Positions 23,652 to 35,086 of a DNA stretch of 64,000 nt are shown here, one piece after another. The notes under the pieces are model-generated. The model ran no database searches, was not told the origin of the DNA, and was given only the letters and a program-made list of their open reading frames with translations. The number at the start of each line of letters is the position of its first letter. The stretch's first letter is position 1. The translations under genes were made by a program, and so were the position numbers. This stretch comes from DATNBU01 sp964476185 (GTDB lineage: Bacteria; Desulfobacterota; Binatia; UBA1149; CAITLU01), in contig CAYYZO010000011.1 in the NCBI GenBank assembly GCA_964476185.1, positions 1-64,000 on the forward strand, in the 5' to 3' direction.

Positions 23652-26384
23652 TCAACGCGGAGGGCCGACGATCGCGACGGCGCGCGTGTCGAGCGTCAGG
23701 AACCGCTCGGCGGCGGCGCGCACCTTCGCGGCGTCGACCTCGTTGATGTGCTGCGCGTAGCGGCGCCCCTCGAGGTAGCCGAGGCCGTAAAGTTCCTGGA
23801 ACGTCATGTTCTCGGCGATCGCGCTGTTGGTCTGGAGCGCGATCTCGTAGTTGCCGACCAGGTAGCGCTGCGCGCGCTCGAGTTCCTGCGGCGTGATGTC
23901 GCTCGTGCGGATCTTCTCGAACTCGCGGAGCAGGCCGTCGAGCGCGGTCTGCTCGTTGACCGGGTCGGTGGCGATGTAGCCGCCGAGCAGGCCGGGCGCG
24001 TAGCCCTCGGTCGAGAACGAGCTGACGGTGTAGGCGAGCGCCTGCCGGTCGCGGAGCTCGTAGAAGAGGCGCCCGCCCTGGCGCGACAGCACCGTGTCGA
24101 GCACCGACAGCGAGTAGCGCTCGGGATCCTGCATCGCGACGCCGGGGAATGCGACGACGATGTGGCTCTGCTTGCGGTTCGTGTCGACGCGCGCGCGCCG
24201 GATGTCGTGCGGCTTCTTCGCCGCCTCGGGCATCACGAACGGCACGCCGTCGCCGGTCACGCGCGCGAGCGAGTTCGACAGTCCCCGGATGATCGAGTCG
24301 GCGTTGACGTCGCCGACGACCGTCACGACGAGGCTCTCGGGGTCGAGCACCGAGTTGTAGTAGCTGCGCAGCTGCTCGGCCGTGATGCGCGAGACGCTCT
24401 CGGATTCGCCGAGCGTCGTCATGCCGTAGGGGTGCTCCGGGTAGACGGTCTTGTAGGCGAGGTCGAAGGCGACCTGGGCCGATTCGTCCGAGCGGTTCTT
24501 GATCGCGAGCAGCAGCTCGCGGCGCGTCTTCTCGACCTCGGCCTCCGGGAAGTCGGGGTCGAGCAGCACCTCGAGCGCGAGCGTCATGCCCTCGTTGATG
24601 TGCTCGGACAGGAACGTCCCGGACACGCCGAACGAGCTGCGGCCCGAGAAGCCCGAGAGGTCGCCGGCCAGCGACTCGATGTCGGCGGCGAGCTGCTCGC
24701 GCGAGCGCCGGGTGGTCCCGCGCGTCAGCATCTCGGCGACGAAATTCGAGATGCCGTTGTTCTCCGGACGCTCGGCGAGCAGGCCGCCGAGCACCGCGGC
24801 GCGGATCGAGAACATCGGCACCGCGTGGTGCTCCTGCACGATCAGGCGCACGCCGTTCGGAAGCGTGACGAGCCGCGGCTCGGTGTCCGGCAGGTGCGTC
24901 GTGAGCTTCTCCGGAGCCTTGATCGTGCCGTTCTTCTTCGTGGCCTCGACGGCGGGGTCCTTGCTGAAGAGGACCCCGGCGGCCTGCTGCAGGACGGCGA
25001 GGCTCAGCGTCTCGGGCGAGCCGGTGGGCCTCAGGCTGACGCCCGTCAGGTTCTCGGGCACGAGGTACTTGCGCGCGACGCGCTGGACGTCGGCCGGCGT
25101 GACCTCGCGCAGCTGGCGGATGTACTTGTCGGCGTAGTTCGGGTCCTTGTGGACGACGATCGAGTAGCCGAGCTCGCGCGACTGCCCCTGCACGGTCTGG
25201 CTGCGGTAGACGAAGTCGCTCTCGAGGTTCGTGCGCGCGCGGTCGAGCTCCGCGGGGCTGACCGGGTAGTCGCGCACCTTCGCGGTCTCCTCCAGGAGAG
25301 CGTCGAGCACCTTGCGCTCGTCGGCCGGCTCGTACGACGCGGTCTCGAGGAACAGGCCGGGGTCCGGCGGCGTGTACGCGAACGTGCCGGCGCTGGTGGC
25401 CAGGCCCGTTTCCGCGACGAGTCGCCGGTAGACGCGCGAGCTCTCGCCGCCGCCGAGGATGTGCGCGAGCACGTCGAGCGCCGGCGTGTCCTTGTGGTTG
25501 GCGTCGGGGATGTGGAAGCCGAGCGCGAGCTGGGCCTCCTGCACGTCCATCGTCGAGCTCGCGAAGCGCATCTGCTTCTGCGGCGGCTCGACCGCGCGCT
25601 TCGGCCGCGCGACGGGATGGTCCTGGAAGCCGCCGAACCTGGCCTCGATCTCGCGCTTCATCCGGGCCGTGTCGACGTCGCCGACGACGATCAGCGTCAT
25701 GTTGCTCGGCGAGTAGTAGCGCCGGTAGAAGTCGGTGATCAGTTCGCGCGTGAGGCCCCGGATCGATCGTTCGGTCCCGATCACCGGTCGCTTGTACGGG
25801 TGCGTCGAGTACGCGTTCGCGAACATCATGTCGTAGACGCGGCTGGACGGGGAGTCCTGGCTGCGCTTCCACTCCTCGAGCACGACGCCGAGTTCCTTCT
25901 GCAGTTCGTCCGGGTCGAAGGACGAGTGCTGCATCGCGTCCGCGAGGATGTCGATTCCCTCGGCGGCGAAGCGCGAGGCCAGCACGAGGTGGTAGACCGT
26001 GTGGTCCCACGAGGTCCAGGCGTTGATGCTGCCGCCCGAGGACTCGACCGCGCTCGCGATCTCGCCGACGCCGCGGCGTTCGGTCCCCTTGAACAGCATG
26101 TGCTCGTGCACGTGCGCGATGCCGGCCTCGATCTCGGTCTCGTCGGCCCCGCCGGCCTGCACCCAGATCTGCTCGGCCACGACGGGAGCGAAGTGGTCCT
26201 CGCGGATCACGACCTTCATGCCGTTGGCGAGCTTGTAGATGTGGGTGTCCGGGTCGGTCGAAACGCTCTGGGCTCGGGTCATGGAACATCCTGGGGTCTG
26301 GGCCACCGCGATCGCGCCGAGGACGGCGAGGGCGGCAGCCCGCAGCCGGGGCCGGAAGGGGGAGGCAGGGTGCTTTTGCATCAT
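23652..26384 (-). CDS. M16-family zinc metallopeptidase (exported)
   Basis: This 910-residue protein is built of two M16 halves of about 430 residues. The first has the inverted zinc motif HxxEH as HVHEHMLFKG and a downstream ELGVVLEEW containing the distal glutamate. The second half (from about residue 500) has no HxxEH (FVAEMLTRGT), so it is the usual inactive partner. M16 pairs form a clam-shell that degrades peptides; here an N-terminal hydrophobic stretch with TPGC suggests export, perhaps as a lipoprotein. I chose ATG 26384 to keep that signal; the ATG at 26282 would remove it. The ribosome-binding site is weak. Confidence 0.9.
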   Translation of the reverse strand: MMQKHPASPFRPRLRAAALAVLGAIAVAQTPGCSMTRAQSVSTDPDTHIYKLANGMKVVIREDHFAPVVAEQIWVQAGGADETEIEAGIAHVHEHMLFKGTERRGVGEIASAVESSGGSINAWTSWDHTVYHLVLASRFAAEGIDILADAMQHSSFDPDELQKELGVVLEEWKRSQDSPSSRVYDMMFANAYSTHPYKRPVIGTERSIRGLTRELITDFYRRYYSPSNMTLIVVGDVDTARMKREIEARFGGFQDHPVARPKRAVEPPQKQMRFASSTMDVQEAQLALGFHIPDANHKDTPALDVLAHILGGGESSRVYRRLVAETGLATSAGTFAYTPPDPGLFLETASYEPADERKVLDALLEETAKVRDYPVSPAELDRARTNLESDFVYRSQTVQGQSRELGYSIVVHKDPNYADKYIRQLREVTPADVQRVARKYLVPENLTGVSLRPTGSPETLSLAVLQQAAGVLFSKDPAVEATKKNGTIKAPEKLTTHLPDTEPRLVTLPNGVRLIVQEHHAVPMFSIRAAVLGGLLAERPENNGISNFVAEMLTRGTTRRSREQLAADIESLAGDLSGFSGRSSFGVSGTFLSEHINEGMTLALEVLLDPDFPEAEVEKTRRELLLAIKNRSDESAQVAFDLAYKTVYPEHPYGMTTLGESESVSRITAEQLRSYYNSVLDPESLVVTVVGDVNADSIIRGLSNSLARVTGDGVPFVMPEAAKKPHDIRRARVDTNRKQSHIVVAFPGVAMQDPERYSLSVLDTVLSRQGGRLFYELRDRQALAYTVSSFSTEGYAPGLLGGYIATDPVNEQTALDGLLREFEKIRTSDITPQELERAQRYLVGNYEIALQTNSAIAENMTFQELYGLGYLEGRRYAQHINEVDAAKVRAAAERFLTLDTRAVAIVGPPR

Positions 26385-26630
26385 TCTGTGTCCGTCGGGG
26401 TCGGTGTCCGTCGGGGAATCAGCCGCCAACCCTGACACGACCCGCGAGCACGGGCCAGTCGTCGCGCGTCGCGGGGCGGCGACGAAGGGCCGCTCGCGAC
26501 GCGAGGCGCTCGGTTGGCGACCAGGCGGCGCGCGCGACGGGAAGCGGCTCCGGCCGGGTCGCGGCGCGTTGACTCCCCGGACGTCGCTCGGGATCATGCC
26601 CGTTCGCCGCCCCGGCGGCGGCGGAGCAAC

Positions 26631-27338
26631 TTGAATCCGGTCGACCTCATCTTCGCCCTGCTGGTCCTTCTGGCAGTCGCTCGCGGCTACTCGCGGGGCC
26701 TGCTCGGCACGATCGCCGGCTACGGCGCCCCGGTCGTCGCGTTCCTCGTCGCGTCCGACTGGTCCGACCCGGTGCGGGACCGCCTCGCCGAGTCGATCGA
26801 GGCTCCCGAGATCGTGCTCGACATGCTCGCGCCGTTCGTGGTGTTCGTGGTCGTGGTCGTCGTGATCCGCCTCGTCGCGGCGGTGCTCGCGCGTGCGCTC
26901 GGCCTCGGTCTTTCCATGCCCGGTCGCGTGCTGGCGGCGGCCGCGGGAGCGACGGTGACGGCCCTGGTGCTCGGCGCGGGCGTGGTCGTCGTGGACCGGA
27001 TGAACGGGTCGCGCGTCGAGACCGGCGAGGCGCCGGGGACTCCCGAGGACGCGATCGTGAGCCCGGCGCGCAACCTGCTGGCGAACCTCGATCGGCGTTT
27101 CGACGAGTCGTTGCTCGCTCCGCCGATGGCGGCGCTGGCGGCGTCGGTGGTCCGCGAGGTGCTGCCGCCCGAGGCGCCGCTGATCGAACCGGCCGAGGTC
27201 GAGCAGGCCGCGCGCGAGGCGGCGGGAGCCGCCGTGGGCGCCGTCGGGCAGGCCGCGATCGAAGGCGCCGTCGGCGGCGCGTCTGCCGGAGGCCGCGATT
27301 CCAGCGAAAAGGAGAGCGCCGGCGGAGGCGGCCGGTGA
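26631..27338 (+). CDS. cvpA: CvpA-family membrane protein
   Basis: This 235-residue protein has four transmembrane segments in its first 130 residues (NPVDLIFALLVLLAVARGYSRGLLG, then APVVAFLVA, IVLDMLAPFVVFVVVVVVIRLV and VLAAAAGATVTALVLGAGVVVV), the CvpA signature. Homologues are required for colicin V production in E. coli and affect envelope stress resistance; the molecular role is unclear. The start is a TTG at 26631, judged from where family similarity begins. The stop overlaps the dnaG start as GTGA. The C-terminal 100 residues are Ala/Glu-rich and probably disordered. Confidence 0.85.
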   Translation: MNPVDLIFALLVLLAVARGYSRGLLGTIAGYGAPVVAFLVASDWSDPVRDRLAESIEAPEIVLDMLAPFVVFVVVVVVIRLVAAVLARALGLGLSMPGRVLAAAAGATVTALVLGAGVVVVDRMNGSRVETGEAPGTPEDAIVSPARNLLANLDRRFDESLLAPPMAALAASVVREVLPPEAPLIEPAEVEQAAREAAGAAVGAVGQAAIEGAVGGASAGGRDSSEKESAGGGGR

Positions 27339-29143
27339 TCGCGGAACAGAAGATCGCCGAGGTCCGCCAGGCCGCGCGCATCTCCGACTTCATCTCCCCC
27401 TACGTCACCCTGAAACGCTCGGGCCGCGGGATGATGGGCCTCTGCCCGTTCCACGGCGAGAAATCGCCGTCGTTCTCCGTCGACGACGAACGCGGCTTCT
27501 ATCATTGCTTCGGTTGCGGCGCCGGCGGCAACGTCTTCAAGTTCGTGATGCAGATGGAGAACGTTTCGTTCCCGGAAGCGGTGCGCAAGGTCGCGGCGCA
27601 CTACGGCATCGACGTTCCCGAGGACGGCGCGCCGGGAGCGTCGTCGGAGCGCGACGCGGCGCTCGCGATGCTCGCGTCGGCGGCGAACTTCTATCGCACG
27701 GTGCTCACGCGCGCGGGGTTCGGCGACACGGTGCGCGCGTACCTCGACGAGCGCGGCGTCGGCGACGAGGCGCGCGAACGGTTCGCGCTCGGCGCGGCGC
27801 CGGCGGCCGGCGACGCCCTCGCGCAGCACCTTCGCCGCGAGCGGCACGACCTTCGCATCGGCGAGCGCATCGGTCTCGTCGGGATGCGCGGCTCGGTCTA
27901 CGACCGGTTCCGCGGGCGGCTCGTCTTCCCGATTCGCGATCCGCAGGGGCGCACGCTCGGTTTCGGCGCGCGCCGCATCGGCGAGGGCGACGGGCCGAAG
28001 TACCTGAACTCGAGCGACTCGATCGTCTACCACAAGGGGCGCGTGCTCTACGGGCTGTTCGAGGCGCGCGAGGCCACGCGCCGCGCGCCGGTGCGCGCCG
28101 CGGAGGGCGGCGCGGTCGCGCCCGCGGCGCCGGCACCGGCGCGGCCGGAATCCACGGAACTCGTCCTCGTCGAGGGCTACCTCGACGTGATCGCGATGTC
28201 GCAGGCGGGGCTGACGAACGTCGTCGCGGGCTGCGGCACCGCGCTCACGCTCGACCAGGCCAGGCTGATCCGCCGTCACGCTTCGGAAGTCGTGGCGCTG
28301 TTCGACGGCGACGACGCAGGGCGTCGCGCCGCGGCGCGCAGCTTCCCGGTCTTCGTCGAGGCCGGGCTGTGGGCGCGCGGGGTGTTCCTCCCCCAGGGGG
28401 AGGATCCCGACACGTTCGTGCGCGCGAAGGGCGCCCGGGCGCTTCGCGCGGAACTCTCCGCGGCGCGGCCGCTCGTCGAGTCGTACGCGCGGCACGTCGC
28501 CGACGGGACCGGCAGCGGAGCCGGCGCGGCGGCGCGAGTCGGCGCGGAGCTGGCCGAAGTGCTGCGCAAGGTCGACGACCCGTTCGAATATGACGACTTC
28601 GTCAAGAAGGCGGCGCTGTGGACGGGAATTTCCGAGAAAGTCTTGCGCGATCAGGCCCGCCCGTCGCAAAAGGCGGTCGTGCAGGCTCCCGCGTCGAAGA
28701 TCCGGCTGCCGAGCGGACCTCCGGGCGTCGAGGAACTCCTCGTTTCGGTCTTCCTGTCGGACCCCCGCTCCATTGATCGTCTGGAGGGGAGGGCTATCGT
28801 GTCCCGGCTCGAGACCGAGCCGTGGGCCACGATCGCGTCGGACATCTTCGCGGCGCGAGACACGGTCGGAGGATTCGAGCCGGGCGAGGTCCTGGCCGGT
28901 CTCGACGACGCGCTGCGAGGCCGGCTCGTCGGGCGGCTCCAGGACGACCCGACCTTCGCCGACTCCGAGGCGCGCGAGCGGGTGCTCCGCGACTGCCTCG
29001 CCCACCTGGCGGCGGCGCAGCTCGAGCGCACCAAGCGCAGGATGCTGGCCGAGCTGAGGCGCCTCGAGGAACTCGGCGACGAAGCCGGCGCCGCGGCGCT
29101 GCTCGAGCGCTGGACGCGGATGAAGAGCGGACAGGAACAGTAG
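27335..29143 (+). CDS. dnaG: DNA primase
   Basis: This 602-residue primase synthesises RNA primers at the replication fork. It has the CHC2 zinc ribbon (C37, H40, C58, C61 in CPFHGEKSPSF...YHCFGCG), the RNA-polymerase-like core, and a TOPRIM domain with LVLVEGYLDVI (near residue 279) and ALFDGDDAGR (near 324). The C-terminal helicase-binding region is present but poorly conserved. An Ala/Pro/Arg-rich insert (RRAPVRAAEGGAVAPAAPAPARPE) precedes the TOPRIM domain. The GTG start overlaps the cvpA stop. It is followed by rpoD, the classic macromolecular-synthesis pairing. Confidence 0.97.
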   Translation: MIAEQKIAEVRQAARISDFISPYVTLKRSGRGMMGLCPFHGEKSPSFSVDDERGFYHCFGCGAGGNVFKFVMQMENVSFPEAVRKVAAHYGIDVPEDGAPGASSERDAALAMLASAANFYRTVLTRAGFGDTVRAYLDERGVGDEARERFALGAAPAAGDALAQHLRRERHDLRIGERIGLVGMRGSVYDRFRGRLVFPIRDPQGRTLGFGARRIGEGDGPKYLNSSDSIVYHKGRVLYGLFEAREATRRAPVRAAEGGAVAPAAPAPARPESTELVLVEGYLDVIAMSQAGLTNVVAGCGTALTLDQARLIRRHASEVVALFDGDDAGRRAAARSFPVFVEAGLWARGVFLPQGEDPDTFVRAKGARALRAELSAARPLVESYARHVADGTGSGAGAAARVGAELAEVLRKVDDPFEYDDFVKKAALWTGISEKVLRDQARPSQKAVVQAPASKIRLPSGPPGVEELLVSVFLSDPRSIDRLEGRAIVSRLETEPWATIASDIFAARDTVGGFEPGEVLAGLDDALRGRLVGRLQDDPTFADSEARERVLRDCLAHLAAAQLERTKRRMLAELRRLEELGDEAGAAALLERWTRMKSGQEQ

Positions 29144-29190
29144 GGCTTCTCTCGACTCGGGATCGACCATCGCCAACGATTGAGAAGGGC

Positions 29191-31089
<1,899 letters not shown>

Positions 31090-31109
31090 CGGAACCGCCC
31101 CGCTTCAGG

Positions 31110-31235
31110 CCGGACTTCGGAGTCGGGTCCAGATGCGAGGCGGACGCTCGAGGAGGGAGTGAGGCGTAGCGGAGCTACGCCGCAGCGACCGACCGAGCGT
31201 CGAACGAAGCAGATGGGCCCGAATACGAAGTCCGG
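31110..31235. repeat. long intergenic palindrome, copy 2
   Basis: About 126 bp just after rpoD. The outer arms CCGGACTTCGGAGTCGGGTCC and GGGCCCGAATACGAAGTCCGG are near complements. Inside are GGACGCTCG/CGAGCGTC and a central GCGTAGC-GGA-GCTACGC hairpin. It shares the AGATGCGAGGC / GAAGCAGATGGGCC cores with the other copies. Its right end overlaps the first two bases of the following tRNA gene. Confidence 0.8.
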
Positions 31236-31307
31236 GCCCATAGCTCAGTGGGTTAGAGCGGGGGACTCATAATCCTCTGGTCCCAGGTTCGAGTCCTGGT
31301 GGGCCCA
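31234..31307 (+). tRNA. tRNA with CAT anticodon, probably tRNA-Ile2
   Basis: A 74-base cloverleaf: acceptor GGGCCCA/TGGGCCC, anticodon loop CTCATAA (CAT), T arm CCAGG-TTCGAGT-CCTGG, and no encoded CCA (A73 is followed by CTT). The anticodon arm GGGGA-CTCATAA-TCCTC and variable TGGTC resemble lysidine-type tRNA-Ile2 more than elongator tRNA-Met. The exact identity depends on TilS modification and is inference. Confidence 0.9.
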
Positions 31308-31333
31308 CTTCCTCGATCGGAGAAAGCAACGCC

Positions 31334-32050
31334 TTGACGACGCAGCTCGAGACCCTGTTCGCACTCCAGACCCTCGACACGAGGCTCCAGGAAAAGCAGC
31401 GCATCGTCGTCCGTTACGAGGCCGAGCTGGCCGCGCGCCGCGAGGCCATCGGGGCTTGCACGGCGAGGATCGACGGACTGGCGGCCGCCCGCAAGGACGC
31501 CGTCGCGCACCGGGCCTTCGCCGAGCGCAAGGTCGAGGACCTGCAGGAGTCGCTCAAGCAGAAGCGCCAGCGCGCCCAGAAGGCCCGCAACGAGAAGGAA
31601 GTGCGCGCCGGCCAGGACGAGATCACGGCTGCGCAGGAAGAGATCCGCGAGGCCGAGGCGGCGCTGCTCGACGCGATGGCGAAGGTCGAGGAACTCGAGG
31701 CGACCATCGAGGCGGCCAAGGCCGAGCGCGTCGAGCTCGAGAACGAGGACCACCGCCACGTCGGCGAGGCTTCCGAACGCATCGAGGCGCTCCGTGCCGA
31801 AGTCGCGGCCGCCCGCAGCGAGCGCGACGCCCATGCGGCCGAGGTCGAGGCGCCCCTTCGCAAGAAGTACGAGTCGCTGATCGAGCGCCGCGCCGGACTG
31901 GCCGTGGCCGAGATCGACGCGACCGGCTGCTGCGGCGGCTGCCACGTGCAGATCCCGCCGCAGACGCTGCTCGAAGTGCGGCGCTCGGGGGCCGTGCGCG
32001 TGTGCCCGATGTGCCAGCGCATCCTGTTCGCCTCGGTCGTGGACGGCTAG
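31334..32050 (+). CDS. C4 zinc-ribbon coiled-coil protein
   Basis: This 238-residue protein has a long antiparallel coiled coil (about residues 5-185, Glu/Ala/Arg-rich heptads) and a C-terminal zinc ribbon with GCCGGCHVQI and CPMCQRILF. This is the HP0958/CT398-like family, whose members bind RNA or RpoN-related partners and influence motility or envelope genes in some bacteria. No function is demonstrated for this lineage. The TTG start at 31334 follows a GGAGA site. It comes 26 bases after the tRNA and is convergent with the GST gene. Confidence 0.88.
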   Translation: MTTQLETLFALQTLDTRLQEKQRIVVRYEAELAARREAIGACTARIDGLAAARKDAVAHRAFAERKVEDLQESLKQKRQRAQKARNEKEVRAGQDEITAAQEEIREAEAALLDAMAKVEELEATIEAAKAERVELENEDHRHVGEASERIEALRAEVAAARSERDAHAAEVEAPLRKKYESLIERRAGLAVAEIDATGCCGGCHVQIPPQTLLEVRRSGAVRVCPMCQRILFASVVDG

Positions 32051-32071
32051 CCGTCGCGACGTCCGGCGCGT

Positions 32072-32785
32072 TCATCTCCCGCGGCAGTACACCTGCGTCT
32101 CGGCCTGGATCTTCTCCGCGTAGTCCCGGACCCCGGGGACATCTTCCGCGAGCCTTGTCAGCCACGTCGCCGGGCGGTTGTCGAGGAACCCGGCCAGCAT
32201 CGAAGCCACCGCGAAGTCGTAGGGCGTGCGCCGCGCGCCGGCGATGTAGCCGGCCGTCGACGTCTGCGCCGCGATCGCCTCGAGGTCGCGGCGCGCGAAC
32301 CCGGCCTGCTCCTCGAGCGTGTGCCGGCCGAGGCCGTGCAGATGATAGGTCCGCCGCACGTCGCGGCGCGCGAGGGCCGCGACGATCCCGCTCAGCGGGC
32401 GCGGAAGGAAGCTTTCGAAGAAGTCGCGCTTCACGACCGGGAACCACTCGTCGTCGAGCCAGCGCGAGGCGACTCCGGTCCAGTAGAGGTGGTCTTCCGC
32501 GAGGCGCGTGAACGCCGTGCCCACGGCCTTCTCCTGCGGCGTCAGTCCCGCGAACAGCGCGCCGTCCGTCTTGCGGTCGAGGTACTCGAGGATGAGTTCC
32601 GAGTCGGGAACGATGCCGCCGTCGACGATCCACGGCATCTTGCCCTTAGGCGCCTTGCGCGGGTTCGGCTCGGTCTTGATCTCGAAGTCGAGGCCGAGCG
32701 TGGTCAGCGCCATCTCCACCTTGAGGCAGAACGGGCTCGGGTTGCGCAGCCCGAACGCGGACGGAAGCGTGTAGAGCTGGATCAT
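32072..32785 (-). CDS. glutathione S-transferase-like protein
   Basis: This 237-residue protein has a thioredoxin-fold N-terminal domain (MIQLYTLPSAFGLRNPSPFCLKVEMALTTLGLDFE) with the cis-proline KGKMPWIVDGG and the SELILEYLDRK segment that contacts glutathione. An all-helical C-terminal domain follows. The pattern resembles FaxA/metaxin-like GSTs that defluorinate or otherwise process small molecules, but the substrate is unknown. The ATG at 32785 has a GGAGGA ribosome-binding site. With gshB and a GFA protein in the same window, glutathione-dependent chemistry is well represented here. Confidence 0.9.
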   Translation of the reverse strand: MIQLYTLPSAFGLRNPSPFCLKVEMALTTLGLDFEIKTEPNPRKAPKGKMPWIVDGGIVPDSELILEYLDRKTDGALFAGLTPQEKAVGTAFTRLAEDHLYWTGVASRWLDDEWFPVVKRDFFESFLPRPLSGIVAALARRDVRRTYHLHGLGRHTLEEQAGFARRDLEAIAAQTSTAGYIAGARRTPYDFAVASMLAGFLDNRPATWLTRLAEDVPGVRDYAEKIQAETQVYCRGR

Positions 32786-33179
32786 CGAGTGTCCTCCACG
32801 TCGCGTGCCCGAGGGGACGACGCCGGCGGTCCGGTCGTCCCGGCGGGCCGCCGGGAGTCGCCACTCGAATCGAGCTTCGCCGCGACCCGTTCGTCGGGGA
32901 GCCGCGTACTTGCCGCGCAGTCGCCGTCGACACAAGGCCGCTGGAGTGGGGACGTCTCGACCGGCTCGCGGGCGCGGACGATCCCCGCGCGCGCGCTTCC
33001 CGTACGTCGTAGCTCTCGGCTTGCCCGGCCAGCGACGCCGATCGGCCTTTTCCAACAGCCTGTTTAGCGATTTCTGAACACTGGCGCGGCTCACAGTGAC
33101 GGACGAGTCGCGGATCGGCTTGATCCGCGTTCGTGCCGGGAAGAAGAACGGTGCGCGGAGCATCGAAGGATCCCCCTCC
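32786..33179. other. intergenic region with half palindrome
   Basis: 394 bases between the divergent GST and membrane-protein genes. The right half of the long palindrome family is present at 32998-33063 (see that entry); its left partner is missing. The remaining sequence is GC-rich without a clear promoter. Confidence 0.6.
32998..33063. repeat. half copy of the long palindrome (copy 3)
   Basis: The segment GTACGTCGTAGCTCTCGGCT followed by CGACGCCGATCGGCCTTTTCC and AACAGCCTG matches the right half of the copy before murG (49338-49387) almost base for base. The left half is absent, so this copy is a remnant or a partial insertion. Confidence 0.75.
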
Positions 33180-35027
33180 ATGAAGTGGTCGACCCGGGGC
33201 GCCGACGCGGCGCTGTTGTTCGCCTCCCTGCTGTCGGTCGCGTGGTTTCATCCGGGCGGGAGCTGGGACCAGAACGCGCGATTCGCCCAGGTGCGATCGA
33301 TCGTCGAGGACGCGTCGCCGGCGATCGATCCGTTCATCGTCTACTACCGCGAGGACGAGAAGCATCGCCTCGCGCATCTCCTCCAGCGCCGGCCGGTCGG
33401 GGCCGGGACCTTCCGGCGGCCCGAGGGGCACGGCGACACCGTCTACGCGTTCGCGTGGACGTCGCCGTCGGGCGAACTCGTGCTCGTCGATCCGGATGCG
33501 CCGACGACCAGCCAGCCGGTGCCGCTCGAGCGCTCGGCGGTCTCCGGCGCCGTGGCGTACGTCGGCGATCGTTTCTTCCCGGTCGCGGCTCCGGGAGCGT
33601 CGCTGGTCGCGCTGCCCGGCTACTCGCTGGCCTTTGCCGTCGCGCGCGCGATGGACTGGTCGACCGACTCCTGGTCCTTCGTCACGAACAGCGCGTGGAT
33701 CGCGACCATGCTCGGTATCGGGTTGTCGACCGCGTTGTCGGCGGTGCTCGTGCAGCGGCTCGCGCGCACGATCGCTTCCGAGGGCGCGGCGCGCGCGGCC
33801 GGCTGGACGTTCGCGCTCGGCACGATGGCGTGGCCGCTCGGCGCCGTCCTGACGGCGGCGAACGTGGCCGGACTCGGCCTGCTCGCGGCGTCGTTCGCGA
33901 TCCGGTCGGCGGTGTCGGAGCCGCAGGGATCCTGCGCCGCGTGGAGATGGCCGCTCGTCGCGGGCTTCGCGGCGGGGTGGGCTGCGCTCGCCGACTACTC
34001 GCTGGCGATCGCGGTCGTCGCGTTCGCGCTCGTGCTCGTCGCGTGGTCCCGTCGCCCGCGCGACCTCGCGTGGTACGTCGTCGGCGCCTGCGTCCCGCTC
34101 GCGGCGGCGGCGGCGTACAACGCGGCGGCGTTCGGATCGCCGCTCGCGACGGCGGCTTCGTTCCAGAACCCGATGCTGGCGTCGAGGGCGTCCTCGCTCG
34201 CGCAGGCGCTGTTCTCGCCGGAGCAAGGGCTTTTCGTGACTTCGCCGGTGATGCTGGCTGCCCTGGCCGGTCTCGCGACGATGTGGACGCAGCGTTCGAT
34301 GCGCCCGCTCGCGCTCGTCGTCTCCGTCGGCGCGCTGCTCGTCGTCGTCGCGGGAGGCGGCAGCGGCGAGATCGACGACTACATCGTGCCGGCACGCTTC
34401 GGGCCCGCGATCGGCCTGCTGGCGGTGGCGCTCGCGCCGGCCTTCGACCGGTGGCGCACGGCGACGGCCGTGCTCGCCGGCGCGTCGGTCGTGATGCAAC
34501 TCCTGGTCACGGCCGTCGATCCCCTGCTTCTCGTCGAACGCTTCGAGTCGGACGATCCGCCGACGACGAAGGCGCTCGCGTCCCGGCCGCTCAGCGGCTA
34601 CGTGATTCCGCTGTTCCTCACAGGCCGCCCGACGCCCGTCCTCGAGGAGTCGATCGACCTCAAGGCCGGTCACCTGGCCACGCTGGATCGAGCGGAGGGG
34701 CTCGCGGAGGAGGTCGTCGCGGCTCGCGTCGAGGCGCGACGTCGCAACTTCGCAACGGCGATCGAGCGCGGGGACACGAAGTTCGTCCCGATCGCGGGAG
34801 TCGACGGCCCGGTCGCCGCGAACCCGATGGGAATGACGGAAGCGCACGCGTTCGTGCTCGGCAAGCCGCGGCATCCCCATGCCGTCGGCAACTCCTTCAA
34901 CGCCGGGGAGTGGCTGTTCCCGCAGAGCCGCTGGAGCCTCGCGCCGCTGCTCCTCTTCCTCGCCGCCCTCGGTGCCGCGGTGTTCGCCGGAGCTTTTCGC
35001 TCCGTCGACCCGCGCGCGCGTCGCTGA
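33180..35027 (+). CDS. polytopic membrane protein, possible GT39-like glycosyltransferase
   Basis: This 615-residue protein has about 10-12 transmembrane segments. A short N-terminal anchor is followed by an extracytoplasmic loop (YYREDEKHRLAHLLQRRP), hydrophobic blocks at about 145-165, 180-200, 220-310, 345-420, and a last segment at about 590-608. The acidic pair near the N terminus and the overall layout resemble PMT/ArnT-type lipid-linked glycosyltransferases, but no decisive motif is visible. The ATG at 33180 follows AAGGAT. Function remains open. Confidence 0.65.
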   Translation: MKWSTRGADAALLFASLLSVAWFHPGGSWDQNARFAQVRSIVEDASPAIDPFIVYYREDEKHRLAHLLQRRPVGAGTFRRPEGHGDTVYAFAWTSPSGELVLVDPDAPTTSQPVPLERSAVSGAVAYVGDRFFPVAAPGASLVALPGYSLAFAVARAMDWSTDSWSFVTNSAWIATMLGIGLSTALSAVLVQRLARTIASEGAARAAGWTFALGTMAWPLGAVLTAANVAGLGLLAASFAIRSAVSEPQGSCAAWRWPLVAGFAAGWAALADYSLAIAVVAFALVLVAWSRRPRDLAWYVVGACVPLAAAAAYNAAAFGSPLATAASFQNPMLASRASSLAQALFSPEQGLFVTSPVMLAALAGLATMWTQRSMRPLALVVSVGALLVVVAGGGSGEIDDYIVPARFGPAIGLLAVALAPAFDRWRTATAVLAGASVVMQLLVTAVDPLLLVERFESDDPPTTKALASRPLSGYVIPLFLTGRPTPVLEESIDLKAGHLATLDRAEGLAEEVVAARVEARRRNFATAIERGDTKFVPIAGVDGPVAANPMGMTEAHAFVLGKPRHPHAVGNSFNAGEWLFPQSRWSLAPLLLFLAALGAAVFAGAFRSVDPRARR

Positions 35028-35064
35028 CCAGCAACGCGCGCGGCGACGGCGGAGGTCGACGATC

Positions 35065-35086
35065 CCGCCGGGCGCCCGCCCGGCGG
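35065..35086 (+). terminator. hairpin after the membrane-protein gene
   Basis: CCGCCGGGC (35065-35073) and GCCCGGCGG (35078-35086) pair perfectly around a four-base loop, 38 bases after the stop. There is no U tract, so termination is only suggested. Confidence 0.45.
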
